Shown here in pieces: positions 5,359-11,840 of a stretch of DNA of 11,840 nt. The stretch spans positions 1 to 11,840 of the forward strand of contig JBEKUI010000138.1 of assembly GCA_049515175.1 (NCBI GenBank). The letters run 5' to 3'. Source of the DNA: JACQNR01 sp049515175. Its GTDB lineage: Bacteria > Acidobacteriota > Terriglobia > UBA7540. Position numbers and translations under genes: made by a program. The notes beneath the pieces are model-generated. The model saw only the letters and a list, made by a program, of their open reading frames with translations, was not told where the DNA came from and made no database searches. How positions within the stretch are numbered: position 1 is the first letter of the stretch; each line of letters opens with the position of its first letter.

Positions 5359-7032
5359 ATGAGTGCCAAGTACATCTTCGTAACCGGGGGTGTGGTCAGT
5401 TCGCTCGGCAAGGGCATCGCGTCGGCGTCCATCGGATGCTTGCTCGAGGCGCGCGGGCTGAAAGTCTCCCTGCTCAAGTTCGATCCTTATCTTAACGTCG
5501 ATCCCGGCACCATGAGCCCGTTCCAGCACGGCGAGGTTTTCGTCACCGACGACGGCGCGGAAACGGATCTGGACCTCGGCCACTACGAGCGCTTCACGCA
5601 TTCGCGCATGAGCCGCGACAGCAACTGCACGGCGGGGCGTATCTACGAGACGATCATTACCAAGGAGCGCCGCGGCGATTACCTGGGGAAAACCGTGCAG
5701 GTGATTCCCCACGTGACCAACGAAATCAAAGCCGTCATCCGCAAGATTTCCGCCGACGTGGACGTGGCGATTGTGGAGGTGGGCGGCACCGTGGGCGACA
5801 TCGAATCGCTGCCCTTCCTGGAGGCCATCCGCCAGATGCGCCAGGAGCAGGGAAGGGAGAACGCGCTCTTTGTGCACCTGACGCTGGTGCCCTATATCGG
5901 AGCTTCCGGAGAGCTGAAGACCAAGCCCACGCAGCACTCGGTGAAAGAGCTGCGCGAGATCGGTATTCAACCCGACATTCTGCTCTGCCGGACGGAACGC
6001 TTCCTCTCGCCCGACATCAAGGCGAAGATCGCGCTCTTCTGCAGCGTTTCTGAGGAAGCAGTGATCACCGCCAAGGACGTCGAGAACATCTACGAGGTCC
6101 CGCTCGTGCTGGCCAGCGAAGGTCTTGACACACAGATTCTGCACCGCCTCAATCTGCCGACTCCGGAGCGCAACATGCAGGGATGGGCGGATCTGGTGGA
6201 TCGGCTGCGTCATCCGGCCGGGGAAGTTAACATCGGGATCGTGGGCAAGTACGTGGGCTATCAGGATTCCTACAAGAGCCTGAACGAAGCGTTGGCCCAC
6301 GGCGGTATCGCCAATAGTGTGAAGGTGAATCTGATCTGGGTGGAATCGGAGGGCCTGGAGGGCGAGAACTGGGCCGAGCAGTTGCAGGGGCTCGATGCCA
6401 TCCTGGTTCCGGGCGGTTTCGGGAAGCGCGGGATTCCCGGCATGCTGCGCGGCATTGAATTCGCCCGCACGCGCAAGGTGCCCTACTTCGGGATCTGCCT
6501 GGGAATGCAGTGCGCGGTGATGGAGTTCGCGCGCAACGTCTGCGGGCTGGAAGGCGCCAACAGCTCGGAGTTCGATCCCTCCACCCCGCACCGCGTCATC
6601 TACAAGCTGCGCGAACTGCGGGGAATTGACGAACTGGGAGGCACGATGCGGCTGGGCGCCTGGACTTGCCGCTTGAAATCGGGCTCCTTCGGGCATCAGG
6701 CGTATGGCTCGCTGGAGATTTCCGAGCGCCACCGCCACCGCTACGAATTCAACCGCGAGTACGAGGAGACCCTGGTCGCACACGGACTGGACATTGCCGG
6801 GGTGACGCCCGACAGCATCTACGTGGAAATCGTCGAAATCCGCGACCACCCCTGGTTCCTGGGGTGCCAGTTCCACCCCGAGTTCAAATCGCGGCCGCTC
6901 GAGCCGCATCCTCTCTTCAAAGCTTTCGTGGGCGCGGCCTGCCAGTACCGCAAACAGCGCCTCGCCCGCGCCGAGCGGACGGGCACGGCGCCGGCCGGCC
7001 CCACCGTGCCGGCGGCAGCCACCGCTGATTGA
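5359..7032 (+). CDS. pyrG: CTP synthase (glutamine-hydrolysing)
   Basis: The enzyme makes CTP from UTP, ATP and glutamine in the cytoplasm, the last step of pyrimidine nucleotide synthesis. Of its 557 residues, the N-terminal synthetase domain (about 1-265) starts 'KYIFVTGGVVSSLGKGIAS' with the P-loop, then 'DPYLNVDPGTMSPFQHGEVF' (42-61) and 'RRGDYLGKTVQVIPH' (104-118). The glutaminase domain (about 290-535) has the nucleophile Cys380 in 'FGICLGMQCAV', with His506 and Glu508 in 'QFHPEF' completing the triad. Length is slightly above the E. coli enzyme (545) because of a low-complexity Ala/Pro tail after residue 535. AGGAGG (5350-5355) supports the start, though only 3 bases separate it from the ATG. 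kdsA follows almost without a gap, and CTP is the activating co-substrate for the KDO made by the downstream genes. Confidence 0.97.
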   Translation: MSAKYIFVTGGVVSSLGKGIASASIGCLLEARGLKVSLLKFDPYLNVDPGTMSPFQHGEVFVTDDGAETDLDLGHYERFTHSRMSRDSNCTAGRIYETIITKERRGDYLGKTVQVIPHVTNEIKAVIRKISADVDVAIVEVGGTVGDIESLPFLEAIRQMRQEQGRENALFVHLTLVPYIGASGELKTKPTQHSVKELREIGIQPDILLCRTERFLSPDIKAKIALFCSVSEEAVITAKDVENIYEVPLVLASEGLDTQILHRLNLPTPERNMQGWADLVDRLRHPAGEVNIGIVGKYVGYQDSYKSLNEALAHGGIANSVKVNLIWVESEGLEGENWAEQLQGLDAILVPGGFGKRGIPGMLRGIEFARTRKVPYFGICLGMQCAVMEFARNVCGLEGANSSEFDPSTPHRVIYKLRELRGIDELGGTMRLGAWTCRLKSGSFGHQAYGSLEISERHRHRYEFNREYEETLVAHGLDIAGVTPDSIYVEIVEIRDHPWFLGCQFHPEFKSRPLEPHPLFKAFVGAACQYRKQRLARAERTGTAPAGPTVPAAATAD

Positions 7033-7037
7033 GTCGC

Positions 7038-7919
7038 ATGTCACGAGGAGTCCGGATCGGGAAGTTCGAAATCGGGGCAGGGCGGCCGCTTTTCATCATT
7101 GCGGGCCCCTGCGTCATCGAAAGCGAACGCCACGCCTTGCGGTTGGCGGAGCGCCTGGTGGCGGCGGCGCGCGCCCTGCGCATTCCGTATGTGTTCAAGG
7201 CTTCTTACGACAAGGCCAACCGGACTTCGGGCGCGTCTTTTCGCGGGCCGGGCCTGCGGCGCGGACTGGAAATCCTCGCGGCGATCAAGAAGCGGCTCGG
7301 GGTGCCCGTCCTCACCGATGTCCACGAGGTTTCCCACGTCGGGCCGGCCGCCGAGGTCTGCGACGTGATTCAGATTCCCGCCTTCCTGTCGCGGCAGACG
7401 GATCTCCTAGTGGAAGCGGGGCGCACGGGAGCGGTGGTCAATATCAAGAAGGGCCAGTTCTTATCCCCCTGGGAGATCCGCCACGCGATCGAGAAGGTCT
7501 CCAGAACAGGTAACCATAATATTATTATAACTGAGAGAGGAACCACATTCGGTTATAATAACCTGGTGGTGGATTTCCGAGGCTTGGCCGTGATGCAGCA
7601 GTTTGGTTATCCGGTGGTTCTGGACGTGACGCATTCCTTACAGTTGCCGGGCGGGCAGGGGGACCGGAGCAGCGGCCAGCCGGAATACATCGAACCGCTG
7701 GCGCGGGCCGGAGTCGCGGTGGGGGTGGACGGCGTTTTCATGGAAGTCCACGACCATCCGGCGCAGGCCCTCTCGGACGGAGCGAACGCGCTGGCGCTAG
7801 GACGCTTCCAAGCGCTTGCGGAAAGGTTGCGCGACCTGGGACGATACGTGCGCCCAACGGGGCCGGGCAGGCGGCGAGCCAGCCACCGGCCGGCGGGCAG
7901 GGCAGGCGGAGCAAGTTAG
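7038..7919 (+). CDS. kdsA: 3-deoxy-D-manno-octulosonate 8-phosphate synthase, metal-dependent type
   Basis: KdsA condenses arabinose 5-phosphate with phosphoenolpyruvate to give KDO 8-phosphate for LPS inner core. The 293 residues show 'FIIAGPCVIESE' (19-30), 'FKASYDKANRTS' (53-64), 'LTDVHE' (92-97), 'QIPAFLSRQTDLL' (112-124), 'NIKKGQFLSP' (135-144), 'TERGTTFGYNN' (165-175), 'DVTHSLQLPGG' (196-206) and 'DGVFMEVHDHPAQALSDG' (231-248). Cys25, His199, Glu236 and Asp247 match the metal ligands of the metallo-class known from Aquifex; the E. coli class has Asn in place of the Cys. ATG 7038 is chosen. An in-frame TTG at 7029 would add three residues and overlap the pyrG stop. No good ribosome site is seen, so coupling to pyrG is likely. 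The last 20 or so residues are an Arg/Gly-rich tail. Bases 7507-7563 are strikingly AT-rich within this gene. Confidence 0.96.
   Translation: MSRGVRIGKFEIGAGRPLFIIAGPCVIESERHALRLAERLVAAARALRIPYVFKASYDKANRTSGASFRGPGLRRGLEILAAIKKRLGVPVLTDVHEVSHVGPAAEVCDVIQIPAFLSRQTDLLVEAGRTGAVVNIKKGQFLSPWEIRHAIEKVSRTGNHNIIITERGTTFGYNNLVVDFRGLAVMQQFGYPVVLDVTHSLQLPGGQGDRSSGQPEYIEPLARAGVAVGVDGVFMEVHDHPAQALSDGANALALGRFQALAERLRDLGRYVRPTGPGRRRASHRPAGRAGGAS
7507..7563 (+). other. AT-rich, rare-codon island in kdsA with inverted repeat and -10-like box
   Basis: Inside a very GC-rich gene this stretch uses AAC CAT AAT ATT ATT ATA ACT GAG AGA GGA and TAT AAT AAC codons, unlike its surroundings. It contains the perfect 10-bp inverted arms TTATTATAAC (7522-7531) and GTTATAATAA (7552-7561) with a 20-base loop, plus the palindrome ATAATATTAT (7517-7526). 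TATAAT at 7554-7559 has CTGAGA (7531-7536) 17 bases upstream, so an internal promoter for the downstream cyclase is possible. The encoded residues (NHNIIITERGTTFGYNN) are the normal conserved KdsA motif, so the gene is not disrupted. The composition and repeat are seen directly; any role is inferred. Confidence 0.6.
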
Positions 7920-7922
7920 CAA

Positions 7923-7939
7923 CGGGCGCAACGCGCCCG
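7923..7939 (+). other. short GC hairpin between kdsA and the cyclase gene
   Basis: CGGGCGC (7923-7929) pairs perfectly with GCGCCCG (7933-7939) around an AAC triloop, starting 4 bases after the kdsA stop. No T-run follows, so it is not a standard intrinsic terminator. It sits just upstream of the cyclase start and could slow polymerase, protect the mRNA end or affect ribosome access. Confidence 0.5.
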
Positions 7940-7949
7940 GCGGCGAGGT

Positions 7950-9740
7950 ATGGCTTTCACCATCCGCAGCATGAAAATCCGGCAGCAGATCCTGCTGGTG
8001 ACGCTGCCCCCGCTGGCTGTCCTCCTCTGTGCTTTGGCGCTCCTCTTTTACGCTTACTGGATGGGGCTGCAGGTCCACCGCAGTTCGCGGAGAGCACAGG
8101 AATGTGTGGCGCAGGGTGAGCAGATCCTCCGTCGCGTGACCGAGCTGGATATGGGCGTCCGGGGTTATCTCTTCACCCACGATCGCCTGTTGTTCGCCCC
8201 GTACGAAGAGCTTCCCAACCAGGTTCTGGGTGGGCTGGCGAACTTGCGCGATCTGGAATCGGACAACCCTGCGCAAGTTATCGGCGTGGAGGGCATTCAG
8301 CGCGCCCTGAATCGCTGGCAGTCGGAATGGGTGAACCCGACGATCAGCAATCTCGATCGGGGTATTTCGCTGGATACCGGGCGAGTGGCGGCCGACGGCG
8401 CGCGGCGCCTGGCTCCGGCCCGCAAGCAGCTCCTGGACCTGCTCGAGGCCGATCGGGCGAAGAGCCAGGCGGCGATGCACGACACGGAACAGCAGATGCG
8501 GCGCATGCTGATCTTCGCGCTCGTCATCGCTCTGATGGTGGCGGGCGCGGCGCTGCTCGTCACGCGCGAGGTTACGCGCCTGCTCGAGCAGCCCGTGCGG
8601 CAGCTCATCGAGGCCTCCGAGCGGGTGAGCCGCGGGGAGTTTGACCTCACCCTGCCCCCCAAAGCGGACAACGAGTTCGGGGTCCTGTCGCACAGTTTCG
8701 CGCACATGACCACGGCGTTGCGGCAAGAGCGGGAGGAACTGGCGGCTCTCAACCGCTTCTCCGAGGCCGTTACGCAATGCACCTCCGAGCAGGAAATCTA
8801 CGAACACGTCCTGTACTCCATCCGCGAGCGCTTCCGGCCGCGCCAGGTCATCATCTTCGCGCTCAATCCGGAGGAGAATTTCCTGGAAGCGGTCGCTACC
8901 CTGGCGCCGCTGCCGGAAGAGATCCGCGAGTGGCCCATCATTCCTGAGCCGCACAACTGCAAGGCGGTTCGAATGGGCCGGCGCTTCCGTGTGAACGATG
9001 TCAGCGCCGAGCCGCTTTGTCCCTCACGCTTCGTGGCGCCCACGGAAGGTTCTTACTACTGCGGTCCGTTGATTGCCGGCGGCGTGATCATCGGGGCGGT
9101 GCGCGTGGAGGGCCCCAAGGGGCTGTGGACTCCGGATCGCGAGAGTTTGCTGGAAAGTTACTTGAGTGGCGCCGCCACCGCCCTCTCCAACTTGCGGCTT
9201 CTTGAGGCCACCAAGCAACAGGCCAACGTCGATGAGCTCACCGGCCTTTACAACCGCCGCTTCCTGGAAGAGTACGCGCGCAAGCTGCTGGCCATGGCGC
9301 GGCGCAAAAACCAGCCCCTCGGCGTCATCATGATGGACCTCGACCACTTCAAGACCTTCAACGATGTCTACGGGCACGAAACCGGCGACCGCATTCTGCG
9401 CCACTTCGCCAAGACCGCCAGCCGCGCCATCCGCGAAGCCAACCTCGCGGCGCGTTACGGCGGCGAGGAATTTGTTGCTCTCCTGCCGGAAACGGGGTCG
9501 GAATCCTCCATGCTGGTGGCGGAACGCATTCGCCAAGCGGTTGAGCGGATGGTGGTCCCCTCCGGATCCGAAAAGCCGCTGCCGCAGGTGACCGTCAGCC
9601 TCGGAATCGCTATCTATCCCGAACACGGCCATGGCTTCGAGGAAGTCGTGCAGGCGGCGGACAAAGCCCTTTACGAATCCAAACGCGCTGGCCGCAATCG
9701 CAGCACGCTCTACGTCCCCCAGGAAGGACCCACTGTGTAG
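7950..9740 (+). CDS. membrane diguanylate cyclase, CHASE3-HAMP-GAF-GGDEF
   Basis: The 596-residue protein probably makes cyclic di-GMP from GTP at the inner membrane. Order: membrane segment 1 (about 13-38); a helical periplasmic sensor of CHASE3 type (about 42-185, with 'ELDMGVRGYLFTHD' at 65-78); membrane segment 2 (about 186-204); HAMP linker (about 206-258); GAF domain (about 265-415, with Cys337, Cys357 and Cys371); GGDEF domain (about 425-590). Catalytic landmarks are intact: 'DELTGLYNRRF' (428-438), 'MMDLDHFKTFND' (461-472) and the active-site GGEEF at 504-508. The usual inhibitory site RxxD upstream of GGEEF reads Arg495-Glu-Ala-Asn498, so feedback inhibition may be weak. GAGG lies too close to ATG 7950 to be a good ribosome site, and ATG 7971 (residue 8) is an alternative start. 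It sits between kdsA and kdsD, an unexpected place for a signalling enzyme. Confidence 0.93.
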   Translation: MAFTIRSMKIRQQILLVTLPPLAVLLCALALLFYAYWMGLQVHRSSRRAQECVAQGEQILRRVTELDMGVRGYLFTHDRLLFAPYEELPNQVLGGLANLRDLESDNPAQVIGVEGIQRALNRWQSEWVNPTISNLDRGISLDTGRVAADGARRLAPARKQLLDLLEADRAKSQAAMHDTEQQMRRMLIFALVIALMVAGAALLVTREVTRLLEQPVRQLIEASERVSRGEFDLTLPPKADNEFGVLSHSFAHMTTALRQEREELAALNRFSEAVTQCTSEQEIYEHVLYSIRERFRPRQVIIFALNPEENFLEAVATLAPLPEEIREWPIIPEPHNCKAVRMGRRFRVNDVSAEPLCPSRFVAPTEGSYYCGPLIAGGVIIGAVRVEGPKGLWTPDRESLLESYLSGAATALSNLRLLEATKQQANVDELTGLYNRRFLEEYARKLLAMARRKNQPLGVIMMDLDHFKTFNDVYGHETGDRILRHFAKTASRAIREANLAARYGGEEFVALLPETGSESSMLVAERIRQAVERMVVPSGSEKPLPQVTVSLGIAIYPEHGHGFEEVVQAADKALYESKRAGRNRSTLYVPQEGPTV

Positions 9741-9834
9741 CCGCGTTGGACTTTCGCCTCGCAGAGTGCCCGGGCCGAGTCGCGGCACAGCGACGGGCAC
9801 CAGCCGCCGTGAAGGACGGTGGTGGAGCTTCATG

Positions 9835-9843
9835 TGCTATCAT
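9835..9843 (+). promoter_or_regulatory. candidate extended -10 promoter for kdsD
   Basis: TGCTATCAT (9835-9843) fits an extended -10 box (TGn-TATCAT, 5 of 6 to consensus), 22 bases before the kdsD ATG at 9866. No clear -35 stands 17 bases upstream. The 125-base gap after the cyclase gene holds no other gene, which fits a separate promoter. The same TGn-TATCAT word occurs at the antitoxin start. Confidence 0.35.
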
Positions 9844-9865
9844 CCTGGATTCCGGACGCGTTGCC

Positions 9866-10825
9866 ATGAGTCTTGAGACTGCGCGCAAGGTGCTCCAAAT
9901 CGAAGCGCGGACGCTGGAGGAACTGGTCCAGCGTGTGGACGAGAAGTTCGCCCGCGCCGTCGAATTGCTTTTCTCCTGCCGGGGCCGGGTGGTCGTGACC
10001 GGCATGGGGAAGTCCGGCATCATCGCTCAGAAGATCTCGGCAACCTTTTCGAGCACCGGGGCGCCTTCGTATTTTCTGCATCCTGCGGAAGCCATCCACG
10101 GCGATCTCGGCCGCCTGGTGCCGGATGATGTGGTGGTGGCCCTTTCCTATAGTGGCGAGACAGAGGAGATTCTGCGGTTACTTGATTCTCTGAAGCGCCT
10201 GGCAATTCCGCTCATCACCTTGACGGGGAATCCCGGTTCCGTACTGGCCCAAACGAGCGACGTGGTGATCGACGTGAGCATTCGCGAAGAAGCTTGCCCG
10301 CTGGGACTCGCGCCGACGGCTTCCACCACCGCCATGGTTGCCATGGGCGATGCGCTGGCCATGGCGCTGCTCGAGAGGCGCGGGTTCAAGGAAGAGGACT
10401 ACGCGGCGCTTCATCCCGGGGGCGGCCTGGGCGTAAAGCTGCGCCGGGTTGAAAACGTGATGCACACGGGCGAGCAGGCGCCCCGCGTCAGCCCCGCGAC
10501 GAGCATCCCGGATGTGATCTACGAAATGAGCAAGAAGGGTCTGGGCGTCACGACCGTCGTCGAGAACGATGATCGCCTCGTGGGTTTCATCTCCGACGGC
10601 GACTTGCGCCGCTTCTTTCAGAGGGAGGGCGACCACGCACTGGGCATGAAAGCCGCCGACTGCATGACGCGCCATCCCTCGACCATCGGCCGGCGGGAGC
10701 TGGCGACCAAGGCACTCAATCTCATGGAAGAGAAGAAGATTACCTCGCTGCCCGTTGTGGACGTGCAGGGAAAACTCGAAGGCGTCGTGCACATCCATGA
10801 TCTCTGGCGGACGGAGATGTTTTGA
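9866..10825 (+). CDS. kdsD: arabinose-5-phosphate isomerase (KpsF/GutQ family)
   Basis: KdsD interconverts ribulose 5-phosphate and arabinose 5-phosphate, the first step of the KDO pathway. Of its 319 residues, a sugar-isomerase (SIS) domain covers about 30-175: 'VTGMGKSGIIAQKI' (44-57), 'HGDLGRL' (78-84), 'ALSYSGETEEI' (92-102) and 'EEACPLGLAPTASTT' (141-155), then 'HPGGGLG' (183-189). Two CBS repeats follow (about 197-252 and 264-316). By alignment from memory with E. coli KdsD (Lys59, Glu111, Glu152, His193), the catalytic residues are Lys49, Glu101, Glu142 and His183. ATG 9866 is chosen because the family begins at 'ARKVLQIEARTLEEL'; an in-frame ATG at 9746 would add 40 residues with no family character. 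The ribosome site is weak. CBS pairs often sense nucleotides or sugar phosphates; none is identifiable here. Confidence 0.95.
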   Translation: MSLETARKVLQIEARTLEELVQRVDEKFARAVELLFSCRGRVVVTGMGKSGIIAQKISATFSSTGAPSYFLHPAEAIHGDLGRLVPDDVVVALSYSGETEEILRLLDSLKRLAIPLITLTGNPGSVLAQTSDVVIDVSIREEACPLGLAPTASTTAMVAMGDALAMALLERRGFKEEDYAALHPGGGLGVKLRRVENVMHTGEQAPRVSPATSIPDVIYEMSKKGLGVTTVVENDDRLVGFISDGDLRRFFQREGDHALGMKAADCMTRHPSTIGRRELATKALNLMEEKKITSLPVVDVQGKLEGVVHIHDLWRTEMF

Positions 10826-10906
10826 AAGGAGCAACCAGCGATCGGTTTGCAGCTTCGCTTTGCCGCGAACTGCTTGCTGAGGGCTGAGAGGTCACATACC
10901 GAAACG

Positions 10907-11464
10907 ATGCCACTCACTCGCAAACAGCTCCTGGCACGCGCCCGCAAGATCAAGTTGCTGCTCATGGACGTCGATGGCGTGATGACCGACGGCAACATCT
11001 ACTACCTTCCCAATCCCCAGGGCGGACTGTTCGAAACGAAGGGCTTCAACTCGCGGGATGGGCTGGGAATCCGCATGGCCCACGCGGCGGGCCTGAAAAC
11101 GGGGATTATCACGGGGCGCGGCTCGCCGGTGATTGAGCGCCGCGCGAAGGAACTGGGCATCGACTTCCTTCAGCAGAATGCTCTCGACAAGATTGCTCCC
11201 TATGAGAAGATCCGTCGCGCCGCCAGGCTGCGCGACGATGAAGTGGCCTTCGTGGGGGACGACATCGTGGATTTGCCGATCCTGGAGCGAGTCGGATTGG
11301 CTGTTGTCGTGGGCGACGGCGACCCCCTCCTGAAACCTTATGCTCACTTCTGGACGCGCCGCCGCGGGGGCATGGGCGCGGTCCGTGAGGCGATCGACCT
11401 CATCCTGACCGCTCAGGGCAAGCCGCCCATGAAGGCGCTGCGGACGCTTCTCTCCAGCCTCTGA
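10907..11464 (+). CDS. kdsC: 3-deoxy-D-manno-octulosonate 8-phosphate phosphatase (HAD, KdsC)
   Basis: KdsC hydrolyses KDO 8-phosphate to free KDO. The 185-residue protein is a small, capless HAD phosphatase: Asp21 and Asp23 in 'LLMDVDGVMTDG', Thr69 in 'GIITGRGSPV', a lysine in 'DKIAPYEKI' (94-102), and Asp118-Asp119 in 'FVGDDIVDLPIL'. The C-terminal 'RRRGGMGAVREAIDLIL' (151-167) carries the Gly-rich tail typical of KdsC, which closes over the neighbouring active site in the tetramer. ATG 10907 is chosen because the family starts at 'ARKIKLLLMDVDG'. An in-frame TTG at 10847 would add 20 residues that do not fit. GAGAGG (10886-10891) is rather far upstream, and a better AAAGGAG (10825-10831) right after the kdsD stop serves no obvious start. 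The gene is 81 bases from kdsD and converges on the next gene with a 32-base gap. Confidence 0.95.
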   Translation: MPLTRKQLLARARKIKLLLMDVDGVMTDGNIYYLPNPQGGLFETKGFNSRDGLGIRMAHAAGLKTGIITGRGSPVIERRAKELGIDFLQQNALDKIAPYEKIRRAARLRDDEVAFVGDDIVDLPILERVGLAVVVGDGDPLLKPYAHFWTRRRGGMGAVREAIDLILTAQGKPPMKALRTLLSSL

Positions 11465-11496
11465 CGACAGCCGCACTCAATCAGATATCACAGATT

Positions 11497-11840
11497 CTAC
11501 CAGCCGCCGCCGCCACCTCCGCCTCCACCACCACCAGACGATCCTCCGCCTCCGCCCCCGGACCTTGAACCCGGAGCGTGGGAAGACGAAGAGATCGCGC
11601 CTGTGAACGAACTGCCCAGCGACGATGCGAACCCTGCCGCGCCGAGGCTGCTCCAGCTCGTACCGGAGTACCAGGCGGGTGAGTAGGTCTTGCCGCTCTG
11701 ACCAGCCTGGGCAAGTACGGAGGCGAACTGCTCCGACCAGGCTTGCTCGACGCCCAGCGCCAGCGCGTAGGGCAGGTACTTCTCGAAAAGCTCGGGTGTT
11801 CTTGATGCGGGGTAAAGGACGTTCATCCGGTCCTCTTCCG
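11497..11840 (-). CDS. C-terminal end of a DUF2207 membrane protein (5' end outside window)
   Basis: The frame is open to the right edge, so the start lies beyond 11840; an ATG at 11826 is internal. The 114 visible residues read 'EEDRMNVLYPASRTPELFEKYLPYALALGVEQAWSEQF...'. That is the C-terminal part of DUF2207 (YciQ-like predicted membrane proteins), including the 'FEKYLPYALALGVE' motif. A Ser/Gly-rich tail follows, ending in a run of eleven Gly and a final Trp, also typical of that family and of TPM-domain proteins. The tail may be extracytoplasmic or disordered; the function is unknown. Because the N-terminal domain and membrane helices are outside the window, the full architecture cannot be judged. 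It faces kdsC tail to tail, with no recognisable terminator in the 32-base gap. Confidence 0.85.
   Translation of the reverse strand, partial: EEDRMNVLYPASRTPELFEKYLPYALALGVEQAWSEQFASVLAQAGQSGKTYSPAWYSGTSWSSLGAAGFASSLGSSFTGAISSSSHAPGSRSGGGGGGSSGGGGGGGGGGGW

Noticed and set aside
5272..7044. A 590-codon open frame on the - strand across the pyrG region
   Set aside because: It lies exactly opposite pyrG, which has every catalytic motif. Long antisense frames arise from GC-rich third positions, and the translation is His/Ala/Arg-rich with no recognisable domain.
7797..8954. A 385-codon open frame on the - strand opposite the kdsA end and the cyclase
   Set aside because: It is opposite well-defined coding sequence and has the same GC-driven composition and no domain.
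9746..9865. A 40-residue N-terminal extension of KdsD from ATG 9746
   Set aside because: No family similarity is seen in the extension, no ribosome site precedes it, and it would overlap the candidate extended -10 box; the family start fits 9866.
11500..11570. Repetitive GCC/TCC/ACC-type triplets near the right end as a simple repeat or array
   Set aside because: They are the codons of the Gly/Ser-rich C-terminal tail of the DUF2207 protein on the - strand, ending in Trp as the family does.

Overview
This GC-rich window looks like chromosome of a diderm bacterium of the phylum Acidobacteriota, probably Terriglobia-like. Two adjacent proteins match the 'VWFA-related Acidobacterial domain' family, several exported proteins have signal peptides ending in '...AQ', and a KDO (3-deoxy-D-manno-octulosonate) pathway implies LPS in an outer membrane. 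The taxonomic call is inferred from family recognition; no search was run.

Layout. (1) 1-1260 is a small accessory region: an orphan zinc-ribbon protein, a perfect 12-bp-arm hairpin, then an overlapping antitoxin/toxin pair (ribbon-helix-helix plus PIN nuclease, VapBC-like). A 10-bp inverted repeat spans the pair's likely -10 box, ribosome site and start codon. (2) 1260-1453 is a non-coding, strongly purine-biased spacer with a promoter candidate. (3) 1454-2983 holds two exported proteins on the + strand: a glutamine-amidotransferase-like protein without the catalytic Cys, and a DUF2911 protein. (4) 3015-5055 (- strand) holds two paralogous exported von Willebrand A proteins that overlap by 17 bases. 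(5) 5056-5358 is a divergent promoter region. (6) 5359-11464 (+ strand) reads pyrG, kdsA, a CHASE3/HAMP/GAF/GGDEF diguanylate cyclase, kdsD, kdsC. (7) From 11497 to the right edge, on the - strand, is the C-terminal end of a DUF2207 membrane protein with a glycine tail.

How the genes fit together. KdsD makes arabinose 5-phosphate, KdsA condenses it with PEP, and KdsC removes the phosphate to give KDO. CTP from PyrG is the co-substrate that KdsB (not in the window) uses to activate KDO. The pyrG-to-kdsC block is therefore a CMP-KDO supply cluster. Its oddity is the membrane diguanylate cyclase between kdsA and kdsD, whose product-inhibition motif reads RxxN instead of RxxD. A second oddity is an AT-rich, rare-codon island inside kdsA that carries a 10-bp inverted repeat and a -10-like box.

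I see no tRNA, rRNA, CRISPR array, transposase or integrase. I found no clearly new multi-gene system. The best leads are the cyclase embedded in the KDO cluster, the AT-rich island in kdsA, and the paired hairpins around the toxin-antitoxin start.
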